A stretch of 64,000 nt of DNA from Herbidospora cretacea (lineage in GTDB: Bacteria; Actinomycetota; Actinomycetes; Streptosporangiales; Streptosporangiaceae), in contig NZ_BBXG01000014.1 in the NCBI RefSeq assembly GCF_001570605.1, positions 62,001 through 126,000 of the forward strand, written 5' to 3'. The first letter of the stretch is position 1. Every line of letters starts with the position of its first letter. Below the pieces are notes generated by a model, which saw only the letters and a program-made list of their open reading frames with translations, did not search any database and had not been told where the DNA came from. Position numbers and translations under genes: made by a program. Shown piece by piece: positions 33,216-42,345 of the stretch.

Positions 33216-35255
33216 ATGCCGGACGTCCACCCGCTCCGATCCGGAGACCCCGAGCGCATCGGCGCCTACCGGCTGGTGGGCGTGCTCGGCGCCGGGGGCC
33301 AGGGAGTGGTGTACCAGGGGTTGGACGAGGCCGGGCACCAGGTCGCCGTCAAACTGCTGCATCCTCATCTGAGCCACGACAAGAACGCCACAAAGAGCTT
33401 CCTGCGCGAAGTGGAGGCGGCGCGCCGGGTGGCCGCGTTCTGCACGGCCGCCGTGCTCGACGTGGGTCTGCTGGACCAACAGCCGTACATCGTGAGCGAG
33501 TACATCGCCGGAGACACCCTCCAGGCGCTCGTACGCTCCGCCGGCCCCCGGACGGGAGGCGCGCTCGACCGGCTCGCGATCTCCACCCTGACGGCGCTCG
33601 CCGCCATTCACGAAGCCGGGATCGTGCACCGCGATTTCAAGCCGGGCAACGTGCTGGTCGGTCCAGAGGGACCCATCGTGATCGACTTCGGCATCGCGAA
33701 GGCACTGGATTCGACCACCCTGGCCTCAGGGCCGATCGGCACGCCTGCCTACATGTCGCCCGAGCAGTTCAGGGGCGACCGGGTCACACCCGCGTCCGAC
33801 ATCTTCAGCTGGGCGGGCACGATGGTGTTCGCCGCGACCGGCCGCCAGCCGTTCGCGGGACAGACCGTCCCCGCCCTCGTGAACGCCGTCCTCAGCGAGC
33901 GCCCCGACCTGTCCGGAATGCCCGCTCACCTGCTGGATCCCATCGCAGCGTGCTTCGCCAAGGACCCCGCGGCCCGCCCGTCGGCAGCCGATCTGCTGCG
34001 ACACCTGATCAGGCCGGCGGGCCCGGCCCCGTCTCCGGCGAGGTCCGAGCCCGCGCGCGTACCGGTGAACGACGCGGACACCCACCCGCATCAGACCAGG
34101 AAGATGAGTCGCCGGGTCCTGATCGGCGGTGCCGCCGCCGCGGGCGCGGCGGCGATCTCCGCTCTCGCCGTCTTCCGGGACAGAGACCGAATCCCCACCC
34201 CGAACGCCGGTGAACAGCACCGAGGTTCCTCCGTGACCGCGTCCCCTCCCCCTTCTCCTTCCCCTTCGCCGACCGCGTCGGCCGAGCCCTTCGGCACGGA
34301 GATCAGGGGGCCGATCCCCCTGGCCTCCGGAGACGGCGATCCGACGGCCGTCACCGCCGCCGGAGCCGTCGTCGCCTGCGGCACGTCCAAGGGGATCACC
34401 TTCATCTGGGACGCGAACACCACCACCCTCACCCGGCTCGGCGACCGAGGCCCCGCGGTCACCTCGGTGGCGATCGGCACCCACAGCGGCACGCAGGTCG
34501 TGGCCACCGGGCACACCGACGGGAGGATACGGCTGTGGAGCCTGACGGGCGCGAAGCTCGCCGTGCTCCGGGCCCGCGACCCCATCGTCGCGGTCTTCGC
34601 CGGTCACCGGGCACTGGCCGTCTCCCAGAAGTACGACAGCCTGCGTGACCTGCACAGTGTCGTGCGCCTCACCGACATCGCCACCGGTGAGCAGATCGGC
34701 GGCACGATCACCGACCACTTCCAGGGCATCAGCGGCCTGGCGTTCGGCCGGATCGACCAGGACGACGTGCTCGTCACCGGTGACGGCGCGGAACGGATCC
34801 GCGTCTGGAACCTCTCGACGGGAAGACTGAGGCATTCCTTCCGCACCGGCGACGTCGGCGGCATCGAACTGCTCGCCTGCGGAGAATCGGACGGCAGACC
34901 CATCCTGGTCTCCACCCACCTGGACGCCACCCTCCGCGTCCACGACCTGGTCACCGGGAAGAGCCGGAAGAAATGGTCCTTCAGCGACCGCAGCCCGGAC
35001 GACCGGGGCGCCGCCGCCCTCGCCACCGGTCACCGCGGCGACATGCCCATCGCGGTGGTCGCCCACAACCCGCTCGGCGGACGCATCACCGTACGGATCT
35101 GGAACCTCCGCGACGGCGCGGTCATCGGCGAACTCAGCTCAGCCCCCGGCGGCGCGACCGCCACCGTGGCCCTGGCCGAACTCACCGGCCGCTCCGTCGT
35201 CGTCGGCGCGACCGAGGACCGCACACTTCACGCGTGGAGCCTCGGCCGCACCTGA
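33216..35255 (+). CDS. Membrane Ser/Thr protein kinase with WD40 sensor domain
   Basis: This 679-residue protein starts at ATG 33216 after AAAGGAG. The PknB-type kinase domain (about 18-270) has GAGGQGVVYQG (glycine loop), Lys46 in VAVKLL, HRDFKPGN with Asp140 and DFG with Asp157; GTPAYMSPEQF is the activation-loop end. A linker with MSRRVLIGGAAAAGAAAISA (297-316) acts as membrane segment. A Pro/Ser-rich stretch (about 345-360) precedes a C-terminal outside beta propeller with WD-like repeats (for example ERIRVWNLSTG, RIRLWSLTG, TVRIWNLRDG). The repeat style matches the 14-repeat protein at 56391. Signal and substrates are unknown. Confidence 0.94.
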   Translation: MPDVHPLRSGDPERIGAYRLVGVLGAGGQGVVYQGLDEAGHQVAVKLLHPHLSHDKNATKSFLREVEAARRVAAFCTAAVLDVGLLDQQPYIVSEYIAGDTLQALVRSAGPRTGGALDRLAISTLTALAAIHEAGIVHRDFKPGNVLVGPEGPIVIDFGIAKALDSTTLASGPIGTPAYMSPEQFRGDRVTPASDIFSWAGTMVFAATGRQPFAGQTVPALVNAVLSERPDLSGMPAHLLDPIAACFAKDPAARPSAADLLRHLIRPAGPAPSPARSEPARVPVNDADTHPHQTRKMSRRVLIGGAAAAGAAAISALAVFRDRDRIPTPNAGEQHRGSSVTASPPPSPSPSPTASAEPFGTEIRGPIPLASGDGDPTAVTAAGAVVACGTSKGITFIWDANTTTLTRLGDRGPAVTSVAIGTHSGTQVVATGHTDGRIRLWSLTGAKLAVLRARDPIVAVFAGHRALAVSQKYDSLRDLHSVVRLTDIATGEQIGGTITDHFQGISGLAFGRIDQDDVLVTGDGAERIRVWNLSTGRLRHSFRTGDVGGIELLACGESDGRPILVSTHLDATLRVHDLVTGKSRKKWSFSDRSPDDRGAAALATGHRGDMPIAVVAHNPLGGRITVRIWNLRDGAVIGELSSAPGGATATVALAELTGRSVVVGATEDRTLHAWSLGRT

Positions 35256-35268
35256 CGCTGACGACAGC

Positions 35269-38200
35269 TCAGCCCTTGCGGATCAGGCCGTTGCTGGTCC
35301 AGCCCGTCACGACTCCCGCGGTCGAGGAGACCAGGTAGTCGTCACGGAGATCGCCGTTGAAGTCGGCCAGGAAGAGCTGGTCGCGGGTCGCGCCGACACC
35401 CGCGGCGATCTGGCCTTCGGCGATCCAGGTCGCGCCACCGCCGCCGCGGTTGTTCCGCCAGGCCCAGACCCGGGCATGGTCGTTGACCACCAGGTAGTCG
35501 TCCCGTCTGTCACCGTCGACGTCGGCGAAGTCGATCAGTGAGCCGGGGACGCCCAAGCCTGAGGCGATGTCACCCTGGGCCACCCACGAGACACCACCAC
35601 TCCCACCGGGGGTGTTGAACCAGGCCGTCACCTGTGCCTGCGCGCCGACCACGAGGTAGTCGTCGCGGCCGTCGCCGTTGACGTCGCCGAACCTGATCGA
35701 GTCGCGCGGCCCCGACCCTGAGGCGACCTCGCCCTTCGACTGCCAGGAGATCCCGGTGGGACCGCCGGGCACGTTCACCCACAGTCTCACCTGGCCCTGC
35801 GCGCCGAGCAGCAGGTAGTCGTCGCGGCCGTCGCCGGTCAGGTCGGCGAACCGGACCTCCTCGCGTGGCCCGGCCCCGGCGGCGACCTCGCCGAGGTACT
35901 TCCACGACGAGCCGTCGGCACGGTCGTTCAGCCAGGCGCGCACCTGTCCCTGCGGGCCGACGACCAGGTAGTCGGCCCGGCGGTCACCGTTGAGGTCGGC
36001 GAACCGCACCTCCGCCAGGGTCGCGCCGACGCCGGACGCGATCACCCCCAGCCGGTCCCACCGGTCGGACGTGGCGTACACGTCGCTCACCCAGGCCGAG
36101 ACCTGGCCCGAGCCGTTCACCACCAGGTAGTCGCTGTTGCCGCCGCCGTCGACGTCGGCGAACTCGACGTTGGCCAGCGAGGCCCCGACCCCGTCGGCGA
36201 TCTGTCCCTGGTTCAGCCAGCCCGCGCCGGACTCGCCGAACGTGTTGAGCCAGGCCCGCACCTGCCCCTGCGGCTGGACGACGAGGTAGTCGTCCCGGCT
36301 GTCGCCGTCGAGGTCGGCGAAGCGCACCTGGTCGCGCGTGGCGCCGACGCCGGAGGCGACCACACCGGCGTAGCTCCATCCCATCCCGCTCGGGCTCCGG
36401 GTGTTGAGCCAGCCCTTCGCCACGCCGTCGGCGTCGAGCACCACGTAGTCGTCGCGCCCGTCACCGTTGACGTCGGCGAAACGCACGGCGTCGCGGGAGG
36501 CGCCGACCCCCGAGGCGACCACACCTTGAGAGGCCCAGGAGACGCCATCGCCGGTGCCGGCGTTGAGCCAGCCCTGCGTCACGCCCTGGGCGTCCACCAC
36601 GAGGTAGTCGTCGCGGCCGTCACCGTCGAGGTCCGCGAAGCGCACGGCCTCCCGTGCCCCGGCGCCGGAGGCGACCTGGCCCAGCGAGCTCCAGGACGTG
36701 CTGCCCCCGGCGCGGTTGTTGATCCAGGCCCGGACCTGGCCCTGGGCGCCCACCACCAGGTAGTCGTCGCGGCCGTCGCCGTTCAGGTCGGCGAAGCGGA
36801 CCTCCTCGCGGGTGGCGCCCACGCCGGAGGCCACCTGACCGTCGTACCGCCAGCCGTTCATGCTGCTGGTCGTCGGGTTCTCGGCACCCTCCGTGGTCCC
36901 GCCGCCGGCCCCGCTGTCGGGGCCGGTGCCGCAGGCGCCGGGGAAGCCGTTCCTGGCGGTGAAGAACCCGCCGGTCCGCTGGACGCCGTCGATCGTCCTG
37001 GCGAAGGCCTCGGCCATCTTCCGGTAGCCGTTCGCGTTCGGATGGAGCGAGTCGGTCAGGTCGCCGGGAGTGACCGCGCCCATGTCGGCCAGGAAGACCG
37101 GCCGGCCCCGCCGTTGGAACTCCGCGACGATGCCCGGAATCGCCTCGTTGTAGCGCTGGATGCGGTTCATGGTCGTCGGGACCGTGGACGGGATGAGGGT
37201 GGCGACGACGACCGAGGTCTCCGGCGCCTGGTCGGTGATCCTCCGGATGAGTGAACGCAGCCGGTCGGGGGCGGTGTCGACCGCGACGTTGCGCGCCATG
37301 TCATTGGTGCCGATGTGCAGGGTGACCACATTCGGCCGGTGTTCACGGATGGCGCAGGGCGCGATCGCGTTGATCTGGCTGATCGTCCAGCCCGGATGGC
37401 CCTCGTGATCCCTGTCCGCCAGCGTGCCGTTCCGCTGGGCGCCGACGTAGTCCAGACCGTCCACGTCTCCGGCCCGGAGCAGGTTCGACAGGTGGGCGCG
37501 GTAACTGGAGTTGTCCGGCGTCCCGACTCCGTAGGTGATCGAGTCGCCGAGCGGGAGGACCCGCAGGTTCACGCTGGGAGAGCCCACAGCGCGCCATGCC
37601 GCGAGGAAGCCCTCGATGAAAGCGGGCGTCCCGCTCACCAGTCTCGAACCCAGTCGCTGCATGCCGGCGCCGGCCGCCTCCCAGTACTGGACGAAGGCCT
37701 TGCCCTGCTCGAACAGCCACTTACCTGCCTTCCCCAGGACGACGGGCAGCAGCTCCTTGGAGAACTTGCTGATCGCCCCTTCCCAGAGGACTCCCTGGAG
37801 GGCCGACATCAGGGCCTTCAACAGCGCGTTGCCCCAGGCTCCCGGGTCTGGCTCGGTTGTCTGGGAGATCACGATCGCCTGGTAGATGAGCTGCTGGAAG
37901 AACCCGGCGGCGCCGGCACAGAGCACGATGGCGGGCAGGGTCGCCGTGCCGGCGCTCGCCGCGGCGAAGGCGCCGACGCACAGCGACCGGATCACGATCT
38001 GCAGGACCAGGGTGGCGCCGTAGACCAGCGCGTCCGCCCACCAGCTGAGGTCCTGGGCCTGCGCCTCGGGGGCCTCGATCGTGAGCGTCAGGTGGGAACC
38101 CGAGAGGGCGAAGACGCCGTCGAAGTCCGTCTCCACCGAGAACGGGGCTCCCGGGAGAACCATGCCGTACAGGTTCGACCATTCGTGCGTGGTGTCGGTC

Positions 38201-38457
38201 AGCAGACCGGGACGGCTGTTGATGTCGTCCACCAGCCCTTGGAGCTGGTGGCGATCGACTTCCGCGGGGATCGGGATGGACAACGTCCGCATGCCGGGCG
38301 GGAGCTCGGCCGCGTGCGCCGTCTGCGCGGTGTGGGCCAGGTTCACCACCAGCGTGACCAGGGCGACGATCGCGATCGTGAGCCGCCGCCAGCCGCGAGG
38401 TCGTGGCGGCCGCCAGTACCCTCGCGCTTCGACGATGCCGACAGTACTGACAGCCAT
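35269..38457 (-). CDS. Secreted SGNH hydrolase with ten FG-GAP/VCBS repeats
   Basis: This 1062-residue protein starts at ATG 38457 with GGAGGCAGC before it and has a signal peptide ending near residue 49 (AHTAQTAHAA). Residues 50-290 are a poorly known region with a hydrophobic stretch (about 147-200). The SGNH esterase domain (about 297-495) has Ser306 in LPLGDSITYG, HIGTND and Asp469/His472 in DSLHPN. From about residue 540 ten repeats of about 50 residues follow, each with F-A-D-x-N/D-G-D-x-R-D-D-Y-L-V-V, the calcium-binding integrin-like FG-GAP/VCBS pattern. It is convergent with the kinase gene (13 bases). It likely binds and deacylates a polymer. Confidence 0.93.
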   Translation of the reverse strand: MAVSTVGIVEARGYWRPPRPRGWRRLTIAIVALVTLVVNLAHTAQTAHAAELPPGMRTLSIPIPAEVDRHQLQGLVDDINSRPGLLTDTTHEWSNLYGMVLPGAPFSVETDFDGVFALSGSHLTLTIEAPEAQAQDLSWWADALVYGATLVLQIVIRSLCVGAFAAASAGTATLPAIVLCAGAAGFFQQLIYQAIVISQTTEPDPGAWGNALLKALMSALQGVLWEGAISKFSKELLPVVLGKAGKWLFEQGKAFVQYWEAAGAGMQRLGSRLVSGTPAFIEGFLAAWRAVGSPSVNLRVLPLGDSITYGVGTPDNSSYRAHLSNLLRAGDVDGLDYVGAQRNGTLADRDHEGHPGWTISQINAIAPCAIREHRPNVVTLHIGTNDMARNVAVDTAPDRLRSLIRRITDQAPETSVVVATLIPSTVPTTMNRIQRYNEAIPGIVAEFQRRGRPVFLADMGAVTPGDLTDSLHPNANGYRKMAEAFARTIDGVQRTGGFFTARNGFPGACGTGPDSGAGGGTTEGAENPTTSSMNGWRYDGQVASGVGATREEVRFADLNGDGRDDYLVVGAQGQVRAWINNRAGGSTSWSSLGQVASGAGAREAVRFADLDGDGRDDYLVVDAQGVTQGWLNAGTGDGVSWASQGVVASGVGASRDAVRFADVNGDGRDDYVVLDADGVAKGWLNTRSPSGMGWSYAGVVASGVGATRDQVRFADLDGDSRDDYLVVQPQGQVRAWLNTFGESGAGWLNQGQIADGVGASLANVEFADVDGGGNSDYLVVNGSGQVSAWVSDVYATSDRWDRLGVIASGVGATLAEVRFADLNGDRRADYLVVGPQGQVRAWLNDRADGSSWKYLGEVAAGAGPREEVRFADLTGDGRDDYLLLGAQGQVRLWVNVPGGPTGISWQSKGEVASGSGPRDSIRFGDVNGDGRDDYLVVGAQAQVTAWFNTPGGSGGVSWVAQGDIASGLGVPGSLIDFADVDGDRRDDYLVVNDHARVWAWRNNRGGGGATWIAEGQIAAGVGATRDQLFLADFNGDLRDDYLVSSTAGVVTGWTSNGLIRKG
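35300..36860 (-). repeat. Coding tandem repeat: ten FG-GAP units
   Basis: About ten units of roughly 150 bases encode the FADxNGDGRDDYLVV motif of the hydrolase at 35269. Identity between units is high at DNA level, so slippage or unequal exchange could change the number. Confidence 0.85.
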
Positions 38458-38526
38458 GCTGCCTCCACTCGGGGGAACGGAACGGCGCCCGCCGGGGGCG
38501 GTTCCCCGGCGGGCGGTCACAGTCGG

Positions 38527-39072
38527 CTAGAAGCCGAACTTCCAGCGCTGGATGCCGTGGGTCGTGAACGTGGTGGCGGGGTAGACGTTGCCGTTCCCGT
38601 TGCTCTCGATGAACCGGTTCTGCGAGCCCCAGGGCAGGTAGAAGCCCACGTTGTTCCAGCCGGTGCCGTGCGCGTACCACTTGCGGTTGGAGACGGTGTC
38701 GTCCTCGTGGCACTGGTTGGACGTGCGGATCGTGTTGTTGCTGAAGTAGGCGACGCACCGGCCGGTCGCCTTGTTCTTCAGCGCCACCACGTCGTACTGG
38801 GGGCCGTTCGGGCCGCTGCGCAGGAGCAGCAGGGGCTCCCAGATCTGGTGGGCGTTGCTGCCGACGGGCAGGTTGCACGGCAGCGTGTACACGTTGCCGT
38901 TGAAGTCGCTGTCCAGGCAGCGCCCGGTCTCCCAGTTCCGCAGGACGTTGGCGCCGACGTAGGCGGCGGCCTCGGCGCGGTCGGCCCCCACCAGGCCCAG
39001 GGCCAGCGCCATGGACGCGATCATCGCGGCGGCGATCATTCCCCGGACGCGATCGATTCCGATACCTGACAT
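38527..39072 (-). CDS. Small secreted ricin-B-lectin-like protein
   Basis: This 181-residue protein starts at ATG 39072 with GAGGGAAC before it. The signal peptide ends near ADRAEAAA. The mature part has a trefoil pattern, with QxW-like units: NWETGRCLDSDFNGNVYTLP, QIWEP, KATGRCVAYFSN, RKWYA, NRFIESNGNGNVYPATTF and QRWKF. This recalls ricin-type lectins that bind sugars. It is 69 bases upstream of the SGNH/FG-GAP gene on the same strand, so the two may be co-transcribed and act on the same polysaccharide. Confidence 0.8.
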   Translation of the reverse strand: MSGIGIDRVRGMIAAAMIASMALALGLVGADRAEAAAYVGANVLRNWETGRCLDSDFNGNVYTLPCNLPVGSNAHQIWEPLLLLRSGPNGPQYDVVALKNKATGRCVAYFSNNTIRTSNQCHEDDTVSNRKWYAHGTGWNNVGFYLPWGSQNRFIESNGNGNVYPATTFTTHGIQRWKFGF

Positions 39073-40174
39073 GTTCCCTCGCTGTCGATTCAGGAAGGAC
39101 ACCCCCTCGCGGGTGTCGCGGATTCCCTAATCGCGCATACAAGCCGGACCGAAGTACCGGCTGGTGTACGAGAGATGAACAGACCCTCTTGCCGGGATGT
39201 CGATAACGACATCATTCGCCGAGTCGCCGGATGAGCGCACTCGGTGAGCAGGTTTCCGGATTATTAAGAGACGTTTGCCGACCGCATTCGAATCCACGTC
39301 CTGTCAACGTGAGAACGGCTCGCCGACACCATGAGAATCTGGCGCGCGCCGCCGTTTCCGGCGCGCGTAGCCGCGTGGCTGCTTGTCAACGTCCAAGACC
39401 TTACCGATCCCTTACGCACTTCACCTGCTGACTCATCTGTGGCGCAGCTCACCCAGCCGAGTCCGGGAATGGGGAGAAAATGAGGTGATGCCATAGCGCA
39501 GGGTGGAAATCTGCGCACTCAAGAAAGAGCAAAATTCATCTGCCGCTGTCAGGCGGCACACCAGTCCCCATCAGATTGATCGAAGCGGCGGATTCTTTGC
39601 CGCGGCATCTACGTGCGACCATTCCAGTCGGCCGCTATCTTGTGGATGGATCTCGTTCACATTCGCAGGAACTGGCTGGGGATGACGCAGAAGATGAACG
39701 ATAACGGCCCGGTGATCTCCTCCTTTCAGGCACGGTGCCGGAATCGCGGTAAAGCCCTCTCGTCTTTCGCGTGACCTGCTCCCGGTCGGGTGGCGGGTGG
39801 TGCCGGGACTGAGGGTGATCTGAGGACTCCCTTCCGTCTTGCTGGTATGCGGCCCGACTGGCTCGTCGGGCTTCCGCTCACTGGTGATACCGGTCGGGTG
39901 GAGTTCTCGTTGCATGCGGCCGAAGATTTCTGGCGCCTGCACCGTGGCTGCGGCTCGCGGAGCCGGGAGCCTGGAGACGCGACATGGGAGGCGACGCTGC
40001 CGCTCCACCGCCGATTGGGTGCGGTCGAGGGTATTCGGCACTGGTACCGGAGCTGGAGGCGATCTGCGCGACAGGATGGGTGACAGCCCTCACCGGCTCA
40101 GCGTCTTGCCCACGATCCGGTGGCCACCTGCCGCGGCTCATCAGGGTATGCCGGGGACTGCTCCGTCGGGCTCG
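39073..40174. other. Long intergenic region without a confident gene
   Basis: This is 1102 bases of lower GC than its surroundings. Several short ORFs are present; 39790-40083 (+, 97 codons) is the least bad, but it has no ribosome site, no recognised family and an Arg-rich end typical of antisense or non-coding GC-rich DNA. The left third should hold the promoter of the lectin-like gene. No tRNA or repeat is visible. Confidence 0.5.
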
Positions 40175-40714
40175 TCAGCTTCCCGCTTTGATCCCGGCCA
40201 GCAGCATCTCCAGCAGCCTTTCGATCGCGGCCTCCCGGCTGATCCCCCGCGACCCCCGGACCGACGCGATGGCCAGCATCGCCACCTGTACATCCCGTGG
40301 AGACACCCCCGCCCGTTCGACCAGGTCCCGCAGCAGCAGCGCGTTCGCGCGCCGGTCATCCCCGAACGGGTCTCCCGCGTCCCGCGTGCCGAACAGCGCC
40401 TGGACCAGCCCCACCGACCGGGCCTGGTGGGCCGCGAAGCGGCGGATGGCCGAGTCCAGGGCCGTCCACGGGTCGGGTTCGGCGTAGGCGGCGCGCATGT
40501 CGGCGCGGCAGGCGGCCACGTGGTCGGCGAGGGCGGCGGTGACGAGGTCGGTGCGGGTGGGAAAGTGGCGGTAGATCGTCGCGACGCCGAGCCCGGACAG
40601 GCGGGCGATCTCTCGGGTCGGCACGTCCAGGCCCTCCCGCGCGAAGGCGTCACGGGCTACGGCGACGATGGCGGAACGGTTCGACCGGGCGTCCACCCTC
40701 TCTTTCCGAGACAC
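40175..40714 (-). CDS. TetR-family repressor
   Basis: This 179-residue protein starts at GTG 40714 with AGGAGGTG eight bases upstream. The helix-turn-helix is VPTREIARLSGLGVATIYRH with FPTRTDLVTAAL following (about residues 28-62). It has a helical C-terminal domain of the type found in regulators of quinone oxidoreductases. It is divergent from the gene at 40807, with a double palindrome between. Confidence 0.93.
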   Translation of the reverse strand: MSRKERVDARSNRSAIVAVARDAFAREGLDVPTREIARLSGLGVATIYRHFPTRTDLVTAALADHVAACRADMRAAYAEPDPWTALDSAIRRFAAHQARSVGLVQALFGTRDAGDPFGDDRRANALLLRDLVERAGVSPRDVQVAMLAIASVRGSRGISREAAIERLLEMLLAGIKAGS

Positions 40715-40742
40715 TCCGCCCGCACCTCCTCTCACTTCGTCC

Positions 40743-40775
40743 TGTTCCGGAACATGTGCTTCGGAACCGTGTTCC
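40743..40775. promoter_or_regulatory. Two adjacent palindromes, probable TetR operator
   Basis: TGTTCCGGAACA (40743-40754, perfect) is followed by GGAAC-CGT-GTTCC (40763-40775). Both share the GGAAC half-site, with centres about two helical turns apart, between the divergent TetR and oxidoreductase genes. Confidence 0.75.
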
Positions 40776-40806
40776 ACCCAGTGTCGTCCACGAAGGAGAG
40801 GCAACC

Positions 40807-41712
40807 ATGCTGGCAGTGCAGTTCGACCGATTCGGCCCGCCGGACGTGCTGGAGATCGGTGTCGCGCCGGACCCCCGTCCCGGCCCGGGACAGGTGCGCA
40901 TCAGGGTCAGGGCGGCAGGCGTCTCGCCGGTCGACCTGGCGCTGCGCGCGGGAACGTCCCCGGGGAGCAAGAACCTCGCGCTGCCGCACATCCCGGGCGT
41001 CGACGCCGCCGGAGTGGTGGACGAGGCCGGTCCGGGTGTCGTCGACGTCTCCCCTGGTGACAAGGTGTTCGGCACGGTAGCCCTCGCCGCTCTCGGCGGG
41101 GCCACCGCCGAGTACGCGATTCTCGACTTCTGGGGACGCAAACCGGAACAGATGTCCTGGCACGAGGCGGGCGGGGCGGGTTCCGGGGTGGAGACCGCGA
41201 CCCGTGCGCTGGACCTGCTCGATGTCCGCGACGGCATGACCCTTCTCGTGCACGGGGCCGCGGGCGGCGTCGGGAGCATCGTCGTGCAGCTGGCCGCCGC
41301 ACGGGGTGCCCGGGTTCTGGGGGCGGCGCGAGTGGAGAGCCATCCGTTCCTGGAGTCCCTCGGTGTCCGGCCGGTGAGCCTTGAAGACGTCTCGCAGAGG
41401 GTGGACAGGGCGCTCGACGTCGCCGGAGCCGGGGTCCTGGACGACCTCATCAAGATCACTGACAGCGCGGACGACGTCGTCACCCTGGCCGACTTCGCGG
41501 GTCCGTCCAAAGGCGTCCGCCTCTCCATGGGGCAGCCGGCCGGGCAGGTCGATGGCCGTCACGGGCTGGCGGACGTCGCGGCGCTCGTCGAGCGGGGGCT
41601 TTTCCGGGTTCCCGTACGCGAGGTCTTCCCACCCCACGACGCGGCGGCGGCCCATGCGCTGGCGGCGCGGCCTCCCCGGCAAGGAAAGGTGATCATCGAG
41701 GGCACCGTCTGA
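40807..41712 (+). CDS. Zinc-free quinone oxidoreductase (MDR superfamily)
   Basis: This 301-residue protein has the start MLAVQFDRFGPPDVLEI, the GroES-like N-terminal domain (RAAGVSPVDLALRAG, PHIPGVDAAGVVDEAG) and the Rossmann motif LLVHGAAGGVGSIVVQLAAA (GAAGGVGS). It lacks the zinc-binding residues of true alcohol dehydrogenases, as in quinone oxidoreductase or enoyl reductase types. It ends HALAARPPRQGKVIIEGTV, the family C-terminus. The ribosome site is AAGGAGAGG. It is controlled by the divergent TetR in all likelihood. Confidence 0.92.
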   Translation: MLAVQFDRFGPPDVLEIGVAPDPRPGPGQVRIRVRAAGVSPVDLALRAGTSPGSKNLALPHIPGVDAAGVVDEAGPGVVDVSPGDKVFGTVALAALGGATAEYAILDFWGRKPEQMSWHEAGGAGSGVETATRALDLLDVRDGMTLLVHGAAGGVGSIVVQLAAARGARVLGAARVESHPFLESLGVRPVSLEDVSQRVDRALDVAGAGVLDDLIKITDSADDVVTLADFAGPSKGVRLSMGQPAGQVDGRHGLADVAALVERGLFRVPVREVFPPHDAAAAHALAARPPRQGKVIIEGTV

Positions 41713-41779
41713 CCGTGATCCTTGGCCGCCCAGTCCCGGAAGGCTGCCTTCTCCCCGCTGATCCCGACGAGCTGCCAGC

Positions 41780-42304
41780 ATGGGGCGCGTGACCCGATAC
41801 GTGGCCCTGTTGCGCGCCGTGAACCTCGGCAGCCACAAGAAGATCGCCATGCCCGACCTGCGTGAGCTCTGCGCGAGCCTGGGCCACAGCGATGTCCGGA
41901 CCTACCTGCAGAGCGGCAACCTCGTCTTCTCCACCACCGAACCAGCGGCCGAGAAGGTCGCCCACGACCTCGAGGAGGCGCTCGCCACCCGACTCGGCCT
42001 GACGACCGAGGTCATCCTGCGAACCACGGACCAGATGCGAGCGGTGATCGACGGCTGCCCCATCGAGGTGAACGACCCGACCAAGGTGTCAGTGCTGTTC
42101 CTGCGCGACACACCCGCGCCCGGCTGGCTCGACGGACTCGACACCGCTTCGTTCACCCCTGAACAGATGTGGGCGGCGGGCCTCGACATCTACTTCCACC
42201 TGCCCAACGGCACCGGCCGGGCGAAACTGCCCCCCGCTGTCGGACGCCGCCTCAAGACCCCGGCGACCATGCGCAACTGGCGGACCGTCACCAACCTCGC
42301 CTGA
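41780..42304 (+). CDS. DUF1697 family protein
   Basis: This 174-residue protein has the family marks RYVALLRAVNLGSHKKIAMP, LRTYLQSGNLVFST-like (VRTYLQSGNLVFSTT) and TPEQMWAAGLDIYFHLPNG with a final TMRNWRTVTNL. The function of DUF1697 is not known. It is cytoplasmic. It follows the quinone oxidoreductase by 67 bases and may be co-transcribed. Confidence 0.92.
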   Translation: MGRVTRYVALLRAVNLGSHKKIAMPDLRELCASLGHSDVRTYLQSGNLVFSTTEPAAEKVAHDLEEALATRLGLTTEVILRTTDQMRAVIDGCPIEVNDPTKVSVLFLRDTPAPGWLDGLDTASFTPEQMWAAGLDIYFHLPNGTGRAKLPPAVGRRLKTPATMRNWRTVTNLA

Positions 42305-42345
42305 AGAATCGATCACAGTCTTCCCGCTCGGCCACACCGCGTGCT

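Noticed and set aside
35300-36860. Regular spacing of repeats as a CRISPR array
   Set aside because: The units are about 150 bases, diverged, fully in frame and encode the FG-GAP motif.
39270-39340. TTCGAAT sequence that looks like a tRNA T-loop
   Set aside because: No acceptor stem, D-arm or anticodon arm can be built around it.
39790-40083. 97-codon plus-strand ORF
   Set aside because: No ribosome site, no family, Arg-rich end; not better than chance for this composition.
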